From NCBI GenBank assembly GCA_022113835.1, contig JAILWY010000008.1, positions 2,286,001-2,350,000 on the forward strand: 64,000 nt of DNA. The letters run 5' to 3'. Of the stretch, positions 25,251 through 35,535 are shown piece after piece. The notes under the pieces were generated by a model. The model was not told the origin of the DNA and ran no database searches. It saw nothing but the letters and a program-made list of their open reading frames with translations. This DNA comes from Atopsyche davidsoni (lineage: Eukaryota > Arthropoda > Insecta > Trichoptera > Hydrobiosidae). Numbering within the stretch: the stretch's first letter is position 1; every line of letters starts with the position of its first letter. The position numbers and the translations under genes are program-made.

Positions 25251-26590
25251 TGGAAGGATTCCAAGTTCCTGAAAATAGTTTCAGCCAGGTAGCAAAACGT
25301 CAGCAGGCTGAAAACTTCAAGCGGACCAACTACAAAGAAACCAAATCATTAAAGTATATCATATCTTGGGTTAAGTTTCTTATTTGTAAATAGATAACCG
25401 TAGAGGTGTAAATTCAAATTCACCGGTATCGTAATTTATTTCTTCATCGTTTTATGAGTTATGAGTGAATATTGTATACACAATAAAAACGCATATTAAA
25501 CAATAGCCATTGATGCATATAAAACACCTGAAAATGATGTTTATATAACAGACAGGCTTAACCTTATTTTGCCAATACTTTAGTTCATGCAAGGGCGGGG
25601 GTGGAGGACTCGCGATTATTCCGGGGAATAAAAATTTCCATTTATATTCAAGAGATTATCACAGACCACGTGGCCCGGGGACGGAGGCTTACCCGCGAGG
25701 ATAATGGAGGATCCTGAAGATCGTGGACAAGGATTAAGGAAACTTTAAGATGAAGGACTAAATTTGGTTATGATTATGATGAGAAATCTTCCGGATTAAC
25801 CCAAGGCCGAAAATTTTGTATATTTTTAAGACTTTATCAATTAATTTTCCGTTATTTTAAATTGTGCAAGTGTAGATTTTTCATGATATTATGAAACAAA
25901 AACGTAAGCTTTGTTTATTTTTTTGGTGCTTTTTTTCTATCAATTATTAAAAAATTTACGGTTTTCAAAATGTTAATGCCAAATCATATATTTGAACAAA
26001 AAATTTAACTTTATTTTTTCTGTGGATTATTGAAATAACTGTGATGACATCCAAAGTATAATAAAACGCTATTTTCATTTATTTTTTTATTTTTACATGT
26101 ATTAGAAAATGTACTCATCTAATAAACCACGTTACAATGTCAAACACAAAATTATACTTTATCCCTTATGTGAATCACTATGATAGCTGCCTATTTACAG
26201 TCATGACTTCCAAAGTATAATAATAATTAAATATAACATAAATCCACCCCCTCGGCGTCTGCGGCCACCCCGCTAAGTGTGAGAGTTTTCTCGAACTGCC
26301 TTCATTTCCCGATTCAGATATGAGCCCTTAAGATGATTTGGTGGCAATAAAGAACCCTTTGGTCGCAGAGGCAACTTCTAAGCCCGGACTTAGCCTGCCT
26401 TGGCTATCGAATTTGCGGCCACAAGTTTGGATGTGTCCCTGTGGGCAAAGGTTCTTGCGTAGGTTCTATAGATGCTGAATATAGATTTCAGGCATAATGA
26501 CTTCAGGATTTATTGTATTGATGGACAGGACAGTTTTGTGCCTAAAAATTAACTTATTGTTTCCAGTTTACAAGATTTGATAGGCATTGC
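25251..26590. other. Spacer with GC-rich islets
   Basis: No gene recognised. Islets lie at about 25580-25760 (GGAGGCTT at 25683-25690 after CCACGTGGCCCGGGGAC) and 26245-26480. The word TCCAAAGTATAATAA occurs twice (near 26050 and 26210), a small local duplication. Confidence 0.55.
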
Positions 26591-26603
26591 TAAAAGATGT
26601 TGA

Positions 26604-26813
26604 TTAAGTACATTTTAACAAATATTGAAAATTGATTAAAGAAACTCTTAGAAAAATATCATCGTGATTTGTGTGGGATTCAAACCCACATCCCTAAGCT
26701 TACAATCAATTTTCAATATTTGAAAAAATGTACTTAATCGTTATCAATCAATCAAACCTGTATAGAAAAAAATCGTACTTCCTGTGAGGCGGTCTTCACA
26801 AAAATCAATAATA
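26604..26813 (+). mobile_element. Family C tRNA-like foldback retroelement, 5'-truncated, 13-bp TSD
   Basis: Perfect direct repeats TAAAAGATGTTGA at 26591-26603 and 26814-26826 flank the insertion. The left arm TTAAGTACATTTT...ATATTGAAAATTGATTAA is complementary to CAATCAATTTTCAATATTTG...TGTACTTAA in the right arm. Minus-strand tRNA-like sequence (T-arm and 3' acceptor half) lies at 26666-26703. The right end GGTCTTCACAAAAATCAATA is the constant end of the family. The left end is shorter than in other copies, consistent with 5' truncation. Confidence 0.8.
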
Positions 26814-26826
26814 TAAAAGATGTTGA

Positions 26827-28304
26827 GTTTCTTATGTGTTTAGCATGCTAAAAATATTGGTTATTATTTTAAAAGTAAATTGACTGTTATTTGAACTGAC
26901 ATGAGTGGGAAAAACACTTGTTATCATGTCAATATGTAAGATTCATCATTTTCCAAACATTTGTCTATCTTTATTTGTTAGTCAGAATATAATCTATCAA
27001 AGACTTAACCACATTTTGTGAATCAGAAAATTAATTTGGACATAACTCTATGTAAAAAAGAACCCTTTGACGTTTTTTTCAACTAAGTTAAAGTATTACA
27101 TCTACAATGTTTTAAGTGAGGTATTGTTGATTTTATTTCGACTCTGCGAGTACTTCTTCTCGATTTTTGGCATCTCCAGGCTCTGGAGACCAGCTAGGAC
27201 CTTCACTTCATTAGCGAGGATGTGGGTAGTTTCCAGTTTTACTCGAGTTTCAGTCTGAGTTACTTGCACTTTGTTACTTCCTGTTTTCAAGTTTTCGTGC
27301 CCTTGTGGGTGTGTTTCGTGTATCTCAAAACAAAAAAAAACTCATCCACGATAGTTTGTTTTATTTTATAATACCACACATTTAAACACCAAATATAGGC
27401 TTTTCAATTTTTATCCATGAAAATATTTTTAATCAAGCAATCACGAATTTTTTATTTAAAATATACCAAAATTTTATAAATCTACGTTTGACATAAAACG
27501 TCTGCATTGAATTTTATAATTCAACACGAAAACATGTTTTAAATTTTTTTTACACCTCACACCACCAGTATGTACTAAGTACTGATATAACATAAAAATC
27601 ATACTATTAGCTCTTCCATATTATATTTTAGAAAAACGTTTTGATCAAGGTCTATAAAATAAAAAAATCAGAAATTTTGGCTTTGAAATATTTAACATCA
27701 TTATTTACTGAACATCAAGGTTTAACTGAAACCACAACAGTGCTTAAATAGCTGTAAGGTAATACCATTAGTTATTCAATCTATTATTTCATGAAAAACT
27801 TTTTAATTAAGCACTTTATACTATAATAATCCAACAAAAAATCATATTTTCTTCAAACAGTCTCGCATACACAAAGCGAGTACAGCACAGGTAACCAATT
27901 AGCTCCCCGTACAGAATACTTTTATCTCCGCTCCTATTGAATCCTCTCTAGCGAGATCTATTTTCCAAAGTTATCGACGGTTAATTGCTGTCGGGATAAA
28001 ATATCGGCGAAGGCTTCGATTCTCACAAAAATATCACTCCCGGGAATCCGTATTCCTCTCACGAAATAAAAATAGACAACTAGCCAGCAATTAACGTGGG
28101 AAGGCGCTTCTCGGCAAATACGAATATACTTCGCTGGAGGCTTTATGGGAGTCACGTAACCGAGAGCCCATCTACTGTCTATTATATTACATACATCTTA
28201 TTGAGCAACTTATATATTTTACGTTGATTCTATTTATTCTGCGTCTTCACTCTTAGAAAGCGTCTAAACTCTGACGTATAATACTGCAATTAAACAAAAA
28301 AATA
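26827..28304. other. AT-rich spacer
   Basis: A GC-richer islet at about 27885-28165 contains GGAGGCTT (28136-28143). Minus-strand frame 27102-27290 (62 codons, Gln/Thr/Lys-rich, containing LANEVKVLAGLQSLEMPK) has codon use less AT-driven than its surroundings. It could be a small fragment of an old coding sequence, but I do not recognise it. Confidence 0.45.
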
Positions 28305-28306
28305 TA

Positions 28307-28907
28307 TACACAGTGTGTGCATTATTTTTTTCGGATTTTCTAAGAGATGAAGTTACTAGTATTGAATTGCATCAGGCTATATTTTAACATTTCATTGTGA
28401 AGCGACATTTTTGCGCTTTTATTTTCAGTATATGTTATATCGCTGAAGTGTATACAACACTTTTTTTTTTGAGCCTTCAACATGTCAACTTTTGTACCAA
28501 CAAAACGCAATTTGCAGGAAGCTTTACTTTTCTGTTTCAATTGGAAGAAAAAACCAGCTGAAAGTCACCGATTGCTACGTGAAGCTTATGGTGAACATGT
28601 TTTATTGCAAAAAACGTGTGAGAACTGGTTTCGACGCTTTAACAATAGTGATTTCGATGTGGATGACAAAGAATGTCAAGGCCAACCAAAAAAAATTCGA
28701 AGATGAAGAATTAGAGGCATTGCTCGATAAAGACTCGTGTCAAATGCAAACAAAACTCGCAGAATCATTGGGAGTTGATCGAACAACAATTTAAACACAC
28801 TTAAAAGCATTGGGAATGATTTAAAAGCATGGAAATTGGGTGCCACATGAATTGAAGCCGAGAGACGTCGAAAGGCGATTTTACAAAATTAATGCACACA
28901 CCGTATA
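28307..28907 (+). mobile_element. mariner element, internally deleted
   Basis: Left end TACACAGTGTGTGCATTATT and right end (other strand) TATACGGTGTGTGCATTAAT are imperfect inverted repeats. TA flanks both (28305-28306 and 28908-28909). At 601 bp it is less than half of a full mariner (about 1.3 kb): the catalytic part of the gene is missing. Confidence 0.9.
28482..28885 (+). pseudogene. mariner transposase N-terminal fragment
   Basis: Starts at ATG 28482. Residues 18-50 carry the mariner N-terminal helix-turn-helix region (KKPAESHRLLREAYGEH, then CENWFRRFNNSDFD). After a frameshift near 28690 it continues FEDEELEALLDKDSCQMQTK and AESLGVDRTT, then an in-frame stop, THLKALGM, another stop, and NWVPHELKPRDVERRF. 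This is the second HTH and the WVPHEL linker that precedes the catalytic domain. No catalytic Asp is present. Clearly dead. Confidence 0.93.
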
Positions 28908-28909
28908 TA

Positions 28910-29868
28910 ATAATGATTTAATTTTTATTTCGTTAATTTTGCGTCTGTATTCTGCGTCTATTATTTGACGTAAAATATTGACACAATGTTTTAATTTTTT
29001 TTTATAAAAAGCGTCAATACAAAATACGATGCGAAATCCCGTATACTTATTTATTTTTTAATATTCAATTTTTTCCACGAAAGCTTCAATTTTAATCTCT
29101 TTTAAGTCATTGCTTTTTTCAGTCTTTATGATATTGATCAACTAATGCATCAAAACAAAACCTTTCTTGCTTCCACGATCAATAGTTTTATAAGGTAGAA
29201 ATAAAAGTATTTTGAGTATAAATGCTTAGCCTATTTTCATAAATATAAGTGCACGTTGTCTTTCAATGTTGATATTTTTGGAAATATATTTCATAGCGGA
29301 TATTTCAGCTGTCACCACTATTGCCTTCCTGCTGAAATTCGAAACCTAAAGAGCCTTTCTGAAGTAAGTCGTAACTTCACAGCATCCCTCAAACTATTTC
29401 TTATTTGAATATTTACATAAGACAATTCCCAACTTTCAATTTATTTTCTTTATAAATAAAAAAAAAAATTCCAGCTTTTTTTTTATAAATATTATTGTAC
29501 TTATATAAATCTAAAACTCTTTGTTTACATAAAAACCTTTATTTTTTACAGTGGGTACGCGTGCAAAAAAAATCTGAAAACAAAGAGACGACTGTCATTT
29601 CCAAACATCTGAAAGTAAGAAGGGTAAAGAAAATTGGCTTCATTATGTCTTTTTGGAAATTCACAGGAGGGAGTGCTTTTTCAGGGGAGATCAATGGGAT
29701 CGATGCATCATAAGGATTCGATCAAGGGTGGTTTATTTGTCACGTACAGAATCTATCATATGACAGAACCCCAGAAAATAGCCTAACTTGTACAATTCTT
29801 GGAGTTTACTTGTTAATTTTTAGTCGCGTTGATCAAAATCAACAAAAACTTGACATTACATTTTTAAA
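28910..29868. other. AT-rich non-coding spacer
   Basis: Nothing recognisable. The frame 29495-29713 (72 codons) is low in complexity and matches nothing I know. Confidence 0.55.
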
Positions 29869-30042
29869 AATATTTTTGAATAAAATACTTGAGTGATTTT
29901 GTTTGATAATGCCAACGTGAAAGGTTGGTAAAACCGGTCACTAATAAAAACGAAAATGTGGAAAATCACTCAAGTATTTTATTCAAAAATATTAAAATGG
30001 AATTTCACCAAGTACTCTCTGTAAAAAATATTGAATTTCTTA
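29869..30042 (+). mobile_element. Family B foldback element, short copy
   Basis: Arms AATATTTTTGAATAAAATAC and its complement ATTTTATTCAAAAATATT flank one hammerhead-like motif, followed by the constant end TACTCTCTGTAAAAAATATT and GAATTTCTTA. Flanks ACATTTTTAAA (29858-29868) and ACATTTTTTAAA (30043-30054) form an imperfect target duplication of 11-12 bp. This copy appears to contain one motif and two arms, the smallest near-complete form seen. Confidence 0.72.
29901..29943 (+). ncRNA. Hammerhead-like motif (family B), decayed
   Basis: TTTGATAATGCCAACGTGAA and the following GGTTGGTAAAACCGGTCAC match the family. Stem II has lost its closing pair (GGTTGGT) and GAAA has become AAAA, so catalysis is not expected. 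Confidence 0.5.
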
Positions 30043-30054
30043 ACATTTTTTAAA

Positions 30055-30796
30055 GTAATTTAAGAATTTAGTAACGAAATCAAAACTATGAGTTCATAAA
30101 CAAGGTTATTAGAAATTTTAGAATATAGAGTAAAGGTTATTTAAACAAATGTTTAGTATGTAACCACAAATATTACAAATTTAACAAAAAAAATTGCACC
30201 CAGCAAAATTACTTTAGAATCTACTTGTCAGGACAGGAATCAAAATGAACAAATAAATAAATTATCAAAAACGTTTAAAAATCCTATAATATATAATGCC
30301 AAGTTGTAACTGATTAAAATGAGTAACATTATGAAATATGATACACTGGTGTGAGAGCATGAGGCGCACTACAGTACCAGGAAATCAAGTAATGGCAAAG
30401 GTGGTAGGTTCCGCCGATATATCTGGGCTGGGACGTTATGTTAGATAACTGAAACTTTTAATTTCCTTCAGAAGTTAGTTTGGCTGCCACCGTCGAAGAT
30501 CGAGAACTCCCCCGCGAGACAGAATGCCCACAAAGTTTGCGCCCCTTTGAGGTTATGTCACTGTACACCGGAGTTCCTGAACCCCCGGCTTCTCTCCTAG
30601 GTGAGGTCGCAGCCTGTCAGTGGAGTATTTTCTATTATATTTTATTCAATAAGGCTTAAAACATTGTTAAAATAATTCAATACTCTAGTTATTGAATAAT
30701 TTATAAATATCGATGTTTGATTCGATAACGTATTAACAAAAGTATCGAAAATAATATTTTTTTCATACAGTATTAAAATGATAACACAGGAGCGCT
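30055..30796. other. Spacer with GC-rich islet
   Basis: A GC-richer islet at about 30345-30635 (GCCGCCGATAT-like, CCCCCGCGAGAC and CACCGGAGTTCC words). No coding frame recognised. Confidence 0.5.
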
Positions 30797-30809
30797 AAAA
30801 ATCTATATT

Positions 30810-31096
30810 ATTGATTTTTGTGAAGACCGGCTCACAGGAAGTACGATTTTGCCTATACAGGTTTTATTGATTGATAATGATTAAGTACATTTTTTTCAAA
30901 TATTGAAAATTGATTAATATCATCGTGATTTGTGTGGGATTTGAACCTACATCCCCAAGCTTATATGGCCGGTGCATTACCAATTATACCAACGAATCGT
31001 AAATCCTATTAATTATAGCAACGAATCGTATCGTATAAGTGAAACAACGTACTTATTATGCCAATTAAATAATATCCAAAAAGAGTTTCTTTAATC
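30810..31096 (-). mobile_element. Family C tRNA-like foldback retroelement, 13-bp TSD
   Basis: Perfect direct repeats AAAAATCTATATT at 30797-30809 and 31097-31109. The constant end ATTGATTTTTGTGAAGACCG is at the left, so the copy is on the minus strand. The other end stops inside the arm (GAGTTTCTTTAATC), truncated at a different place from the 26.6-kb copy. It carries an almost complete tRNA-like sequence at 30926-30998 (minus). Confidence 0.83.
30926..30998 (-). ncRNA. tRNA-like sequence inside family C element
   Basis: On the minus strand: acceptor strand GATTCGT pairs with ACAAATC at 6 of 7 positions. D-arm region GGTATAATTGGTAATGC resembles an A box. Anticodon stem CCGGC/GCTTG pairs at 4 of 5 with a wobble. 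T-arm GTAGG-TTCAAAT-CCCAC contains a B box. Loop position 33 is A instead of T, and the anticodon position would read TAT. It is therefore tRNA-derived rather than a working tRNA gene. Confidence 0.65.
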
Positions 31097-31109
31097 AAAA
31101 ATCTATATT

Positions 31110-33160
31110 TTTGAATGATTAATACATCTCAATGCTAGATTTAATTACACAAACAATAATAATGAACAGCTGTGCTAAATGTATATCATATTGTATTTCA
31201 TTCAACAAGACGTGGAATATTCACAAAATTGCTTCCTCGGAGTGCACAGGTAGTTATTGAATAATTTAAATATTATATTTTTTATAAATAGATATTACTT
31301 TTAGTTTTTATTTGATTTATTAAGTGTAAATAGTATCCGCTCATATAACCAAAAAGCCTTTAATTTGTGTTCTGACAAATTTTTATTATTGAATATTTGT
31401 CAAATATACAAACTCGGTTATAGAGTGTTATGCCGCGTTTTGGCTTTTATAAAATTTTGACTTTCTAAATGCAGCCTTAGCACCGACAAATATATAAAAA
31501 CGGCATAACACCCAAACACCGAATATTAATAAGCGTATATATGAAATACTTAAGAACATTTATGGACCAAATATAACGTAATAATAACGACGAGCGAGAA
31601 GTAAATTAACGGTATTGATTTTATATAAAAGTCGCATAGAAAATATGTTTATTTATAAATGTTTAAAATGCAAATTTTGATTAGTATTTATTTACACTGG
31701 AGTTGTTCGAATATCTGAATATTAACCGAACAATATCTGTTATCGAATGCTTGTGTCGGCCTATTTACAATTCCAACAATGACATTGTGTTGTTTGAATA
31801 CGTTATAGTACTTCAATAAATGGCAATCATTTCGGCCCAGCATTTTAACATACACAGCCCTTAAGGGATGTTGAAAAACCATCCCTCAAAAATATATAAC
31901 GGACATGCATCCCCTGGTGGACATTTGTCCCCTATGGAGTACAACCCTTACTCATATAATGGCATTAGGGGTGCGCCGTTACCGTAAGCTGAAAAACACC
32001 CTCAACCAAAATTCCTATATATTTTATTTCTTCATTTTAAACGCAATGTATATTAATGTTGAAAACAGAATATGTTCAATATATTTTATTAATTTGAAGT
32101 AAAATAAAAAAAATCTAACTCTTGCCATTATGAGAATCACATACATTTCATGGAATATGTAAAAATTTCGTATTAACAATTGAAATTATTTTAACACGTC
32201 ACTTTGAGACCGTTTCAAAATTATTATATCTAATAAATATTCTCGTTGTGTGTGAATATATTATCTAAAAATATGTTATGCGTACGGCGAACCCGTTGGG
32301 GCTTAAATGCGGATTTATTAAATATTTAATAATAATCATCAGCATGTTACAGGGTTTCACAAAAGGCTTACAAACAGCTTGTGCGTATATTGCATACGAA
32401 TTTCACCTTTTTATACGAACGGTGGTTGTACATATACGGAAATAGGAATTTATTGAAATAAAAACGTATAGGGGACCCGTACTTCATGCTTTAGTATGAA
32501 AAAAATAGAAATATTAATTTTTAAAATGACTGAAACTGCGCATTTGATAAAAGTGTTGAATTGTGATTATTTTTTATTTTTATTAGTTAAATCAAAAATT
32601 CTTGAAATTATCATTGATTTATACATTTATGAGATGATATAATCTGCGACGTAAAGTCGTTTTTATGCCTGAATTAAAAGGTAATAATACAGAATCACAT
32701 TAGACGACGTTTTAAGTGCATCGTATATTTTAAGTCCAACTTTATGATTCGTGTAATCCAAAAGCTTTTGAAATAAAATAAGCTGTAAAATCCAATTTAT
32801 CACTAAACATACTACGAAATTTAGATTCGGTGCAGCGTGAGTCCAGCGGTTCTCAAAGTTAATTCGACGCGCCCCTCCAGTCCTCGCTGGGAACTGGGGC
32901 GCCCGCGCTTTCTAAAGTTTCGCTTTGCGAGAGTAATTCTATTTGCTGGGAAAATTTCAAGATGAGCTTTCATTTACATGCTTTTCATATTGATAACGAA
33001 GTTGTATGGAATGATATATATAGTATAAATATTTTTATATTCTCATAGTAACCGATTGAAAACAGTTTTTATATTATATAATATTTTTTATTTTATCTAC
33101 TCCCTGCACTCTAAAAGCCATTGAGAATCAACAAATTTCAAGCAGCCTTTTACTGAGTCT
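31110..33160. other. AT-rich spacer
   Basis: Nothing coding recognised. Inverted words GTGTTATGCCG and CGGCATAACAC near 31427 and 31500 may be the ends of a ~90-bp MITE, but no target duplication is clear. A GC-rich islet lies at about 32855-32930. Confidence 0.45.
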
Positions 33161-33620
33161 ATTCATAGATGAAATGAGAATCCTTGGCTTGTTAATAAAA
33201 TTAAATTACTTAACTCATTTTGAAAGCAAAAAAATATTCCTACCTTAAATATTGAATGCATTTAAAATAATTTTTATGCCTTGCAAGTTCCTATTTTCAA
33301 TGGATTTCCTTAATTTGACTGTAGTACTACAAAAGTAATGCAACATTTTTTATTTTCATTTTTATTTCATTTCATTTCAAAGATGAAATGAGAATCGTTG
33401 GCATGTTATTAAAATCAGTTCACTTAACTCATTTTTTAAACAAAATATATTGTATGAAATCAACAAGATTTTAAAGTTTTAAGCAAACAAATATTTGTAC
33501 CTTAAATATTGAACGCATATAAGTCGTTAAAATGTTGCAATTAAAATAATTATTATACCTTACAAGTTCATATTTTCAGTGGATTTCCTTACTGTAGTTT
33601 TACAAAAGTAATACAACAAT
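33160..33620 (+). repeat. Degenerate ~220-bp tandem duplication
   Basis: Unit 1 (about 33165-33345) and unit 2 (about 33380-33620) share, in order, GATGAAATGAGAATC(C/G)TTGG, ACTTAACTCATTTT, TACCTTAAATATTGAA, (C/A)AAGTTC.TATTTTCA, TGGATTTCCTTA and CTACAAAAGTAAT / TTACAAAAGTAAT. Unit 2 has extra sequence in its middle. Non-coding. Confidence 0.85.
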
Positions 33621-35135
33621 TTTTAAATACAAAAATGGCTGCTACAAAAGAGGTAGAATTGTTACAAAGGAATTAAATTGAGAAGGATCTGTAGCGAGGT
33701 CTTTATAATTAACAAAATGCTGTGTAGTTCCGGGGGTGATAAAATACACTGTTTTAATGTAGCAGTCTCATCTAAAGTGCAATACAATATTTAACACTGT
33801 TTGTGCAAAATTCAATTCTATAATACTCAAAAATTATACAACACTATTCAAAAAATTTACAGTCGTATGTAAAATAAGAGCACTTAAAGAAGCAGTTTGT
33901 GGTGGGTCTTGTATATTTGATTATTTTATAAATAAAATTACAAAAAACCTGTTTACAAAAATGACAAATAAAAACTTATTCAAAATCTAAGATCAAAAAT
34001 CAAGCAAACAATAATTAATCATGGTTCAAGTATTATATTAAATAAAACAAAGTGTAATAAATTTTAGTGTGAAATCACTGAAAGGGTGCATTTCACAGAT
34101 CTCTTTCACCCTTCTGTGAGTGACATTTGACTCGGCCATGTGCGAGTGGGACAGAGCTATTTGACCCGTATGCCTGCAAGAGAGAGAGAGAGAGACAAAA
34201 GATCGAGACGTGGGTCACAGCCATTGTTTGGCTAACTGTGTTTCTTCTACGATTTACAATTTTATGCTAAAGCAATTCGTACGACTCCGAGAATAAATAG
34301 TTTACATCAGTGAAAAAAGGTTTGAATAATTTATTTCTTATATTAAAAAAAAGACTTTTCAAAAATATATATATTCTACTACTATATTGTAGCGATACAT
34401 GTGATATAAATTTAATCAAAAAATAATACCCTTACATACTTAGAAATTGTTGAAACATCGAATTTTGAGTAAACACAAAAACAAGCTTTAAAATAACCCG
34501 CACGTGTTCGTAATGATGTGTATGCTTTTTTTTTATTCAACCCTTAACTTCCAAGAACGAAATGATGATAAAAAGTCATTATACAAATGAGGCGTCACAT
34601 TCATATTGAAATACTTCAAATAAATTGAAAAAAAAAAAAAGTTCTTGGTACTTTAAAAGAAATACGCAAATCTAAATAATTAAATTAGATGTCCAGAGCA
34701 GACTCATATATATATATATATATTTTTTTTTTGAACGCACTAAAAATTTGTAATGTCCTAGCCGGTCGGCTATTCGTGTGTGCTACTCAAGATTGACGTG
34801 TTTAATTTGCACCGTATGCGATGGGATTTATCGGCGAGCGTCCACCCAGAATGGTCGGGATTATACTCCCACGTAAGTGAATGGAATATTCCCTCGGCTG
34901 CCCAAAGTTTCATGACGGCTTGAAACGAATTAATTGAATGCTGCGCAGGCCGCAAGGAAAGAGGGAGGGGGGGGGGAGGTCCACCACGTGACCGGTGCCC
35001 GGGAAAAACCACCCAACTCCTCGCTGAATTTAATATTTAATTGCAACATTTTTTATTGCATCGCTTTTGGGTAATTTGATTTTCTGGGTAAATAATACTG
35101 TCAACTATATTTGACTAAATATTTTCAAAATAAAG
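33621..35135. other. Spacer with microsatellites and GC-rich islet
   Basis: An AG run at about 34179-34195, an AT run at about 34706-34723, and a GC-rich islet at 34755-35020 containing a 9-G run near 34969. The minus-strand frame 34770-35012 crosses this islet and is not recognised. Confidence 0.6.
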
Positions 35136-35218
35136 GTATAGTTTGATTGATAATGATTAAGTACATTTTTTCAAATATTGAAAATTGATTAAAGAAACTC
35201 TTAGAAAAATATCATCGT

Positions 35219-35275
35219 GATTTGTGTGGGATTTGAATCCACATTTCCAAGCGTTACCAATTATACCAACAAATC
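35219..35275 (-). ncRNA. tRNA-like sequence, left arm, shortened
   Basis: On the minus strand, ends GATTTGT and ACAAATC pair perfectly (7 bp). The D-region word GGTATAATTGGTAA and the T-arm GTGG-ATTCAAAT-CCCAC are present. The anticodon region is shortened, leaving 57 nt, so it cannot be a normal tRNA. Confidence 0.55.
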
Positions 35276-35328
35276 ACTTGTACTAAGCAAGAATTTTTAA
35301 CAATCATATCCTATAAGTGAAACAACGT

Positions 35329-35401
35329 ACTTCGTTCGTATAATTGGTAATGCAACGGCCATGTTAGCTTGGAGATGTGGGTTCAAATCCCACACAAATC
35401 A
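35329..35401 (+). ncRNA. tRNA-like sequence, right arm
   Basis: A 73-nt segment with TATAATTGGTAATGC (A-box-like), a perfect T-arm GTGGG-TTCAAAT-CCCAC (B box) and 3' acceptor ACAAATC plus A. The 5' acceptor strand ACTTCGT is degraded compared with GATTCGT in the 30.9-kb copy. The anticodon-loop position would read TGT but position 33 is not T. Confidence 0.62.
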
Positions 35402-35535
35402 CGATGATATTTTTCAAAGAGTTTTTTTAATCAATTTTCAATATTTGTAAAAATGTACTCAATCATTATCAATCAACCAAACCTGTATAGGAAAAATCGT
35501 ACTTCCCGTGAATCGGTCTTCACAAAAATCAATAA

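Larger units (their letters stand above)
35136..35535 (+). mobile_element. Family C foldback retroelement with tRNA-like sequences in both arms
   Basis: The longest family C copy. The left arm (GTTTGATTGATAATGATTAA...GATTAAAGAAACTCTTAG) and right arm (AAGAGTTTTTTTAATC...CAATCATTATCAATCAACC) are inverted repeats. Just inside them sit a minus-strand tRNA-like sequence (35219-35275) and a plus-strand one (35329-35401), separated by about 50 bp, so the element is a symmetric, divergent tRNA-like pair. It ends with GGTCTTCACAAAAATCAATA. I find no clean target duplication. Confidence 0.8.

Noticed and set aside
31416..31510. ~90-bp MITE with GTGTTATGCCG ends
   Set aside because: Inverted words are only 11 bp, with no target duplication and no second copy in the window.
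30926..35401. Functional tRNA genes
   Set aside because: The tRNA-like sequences lack U33, have broken acceptor or anticodon regions and lie in repeated elements with target duplications.
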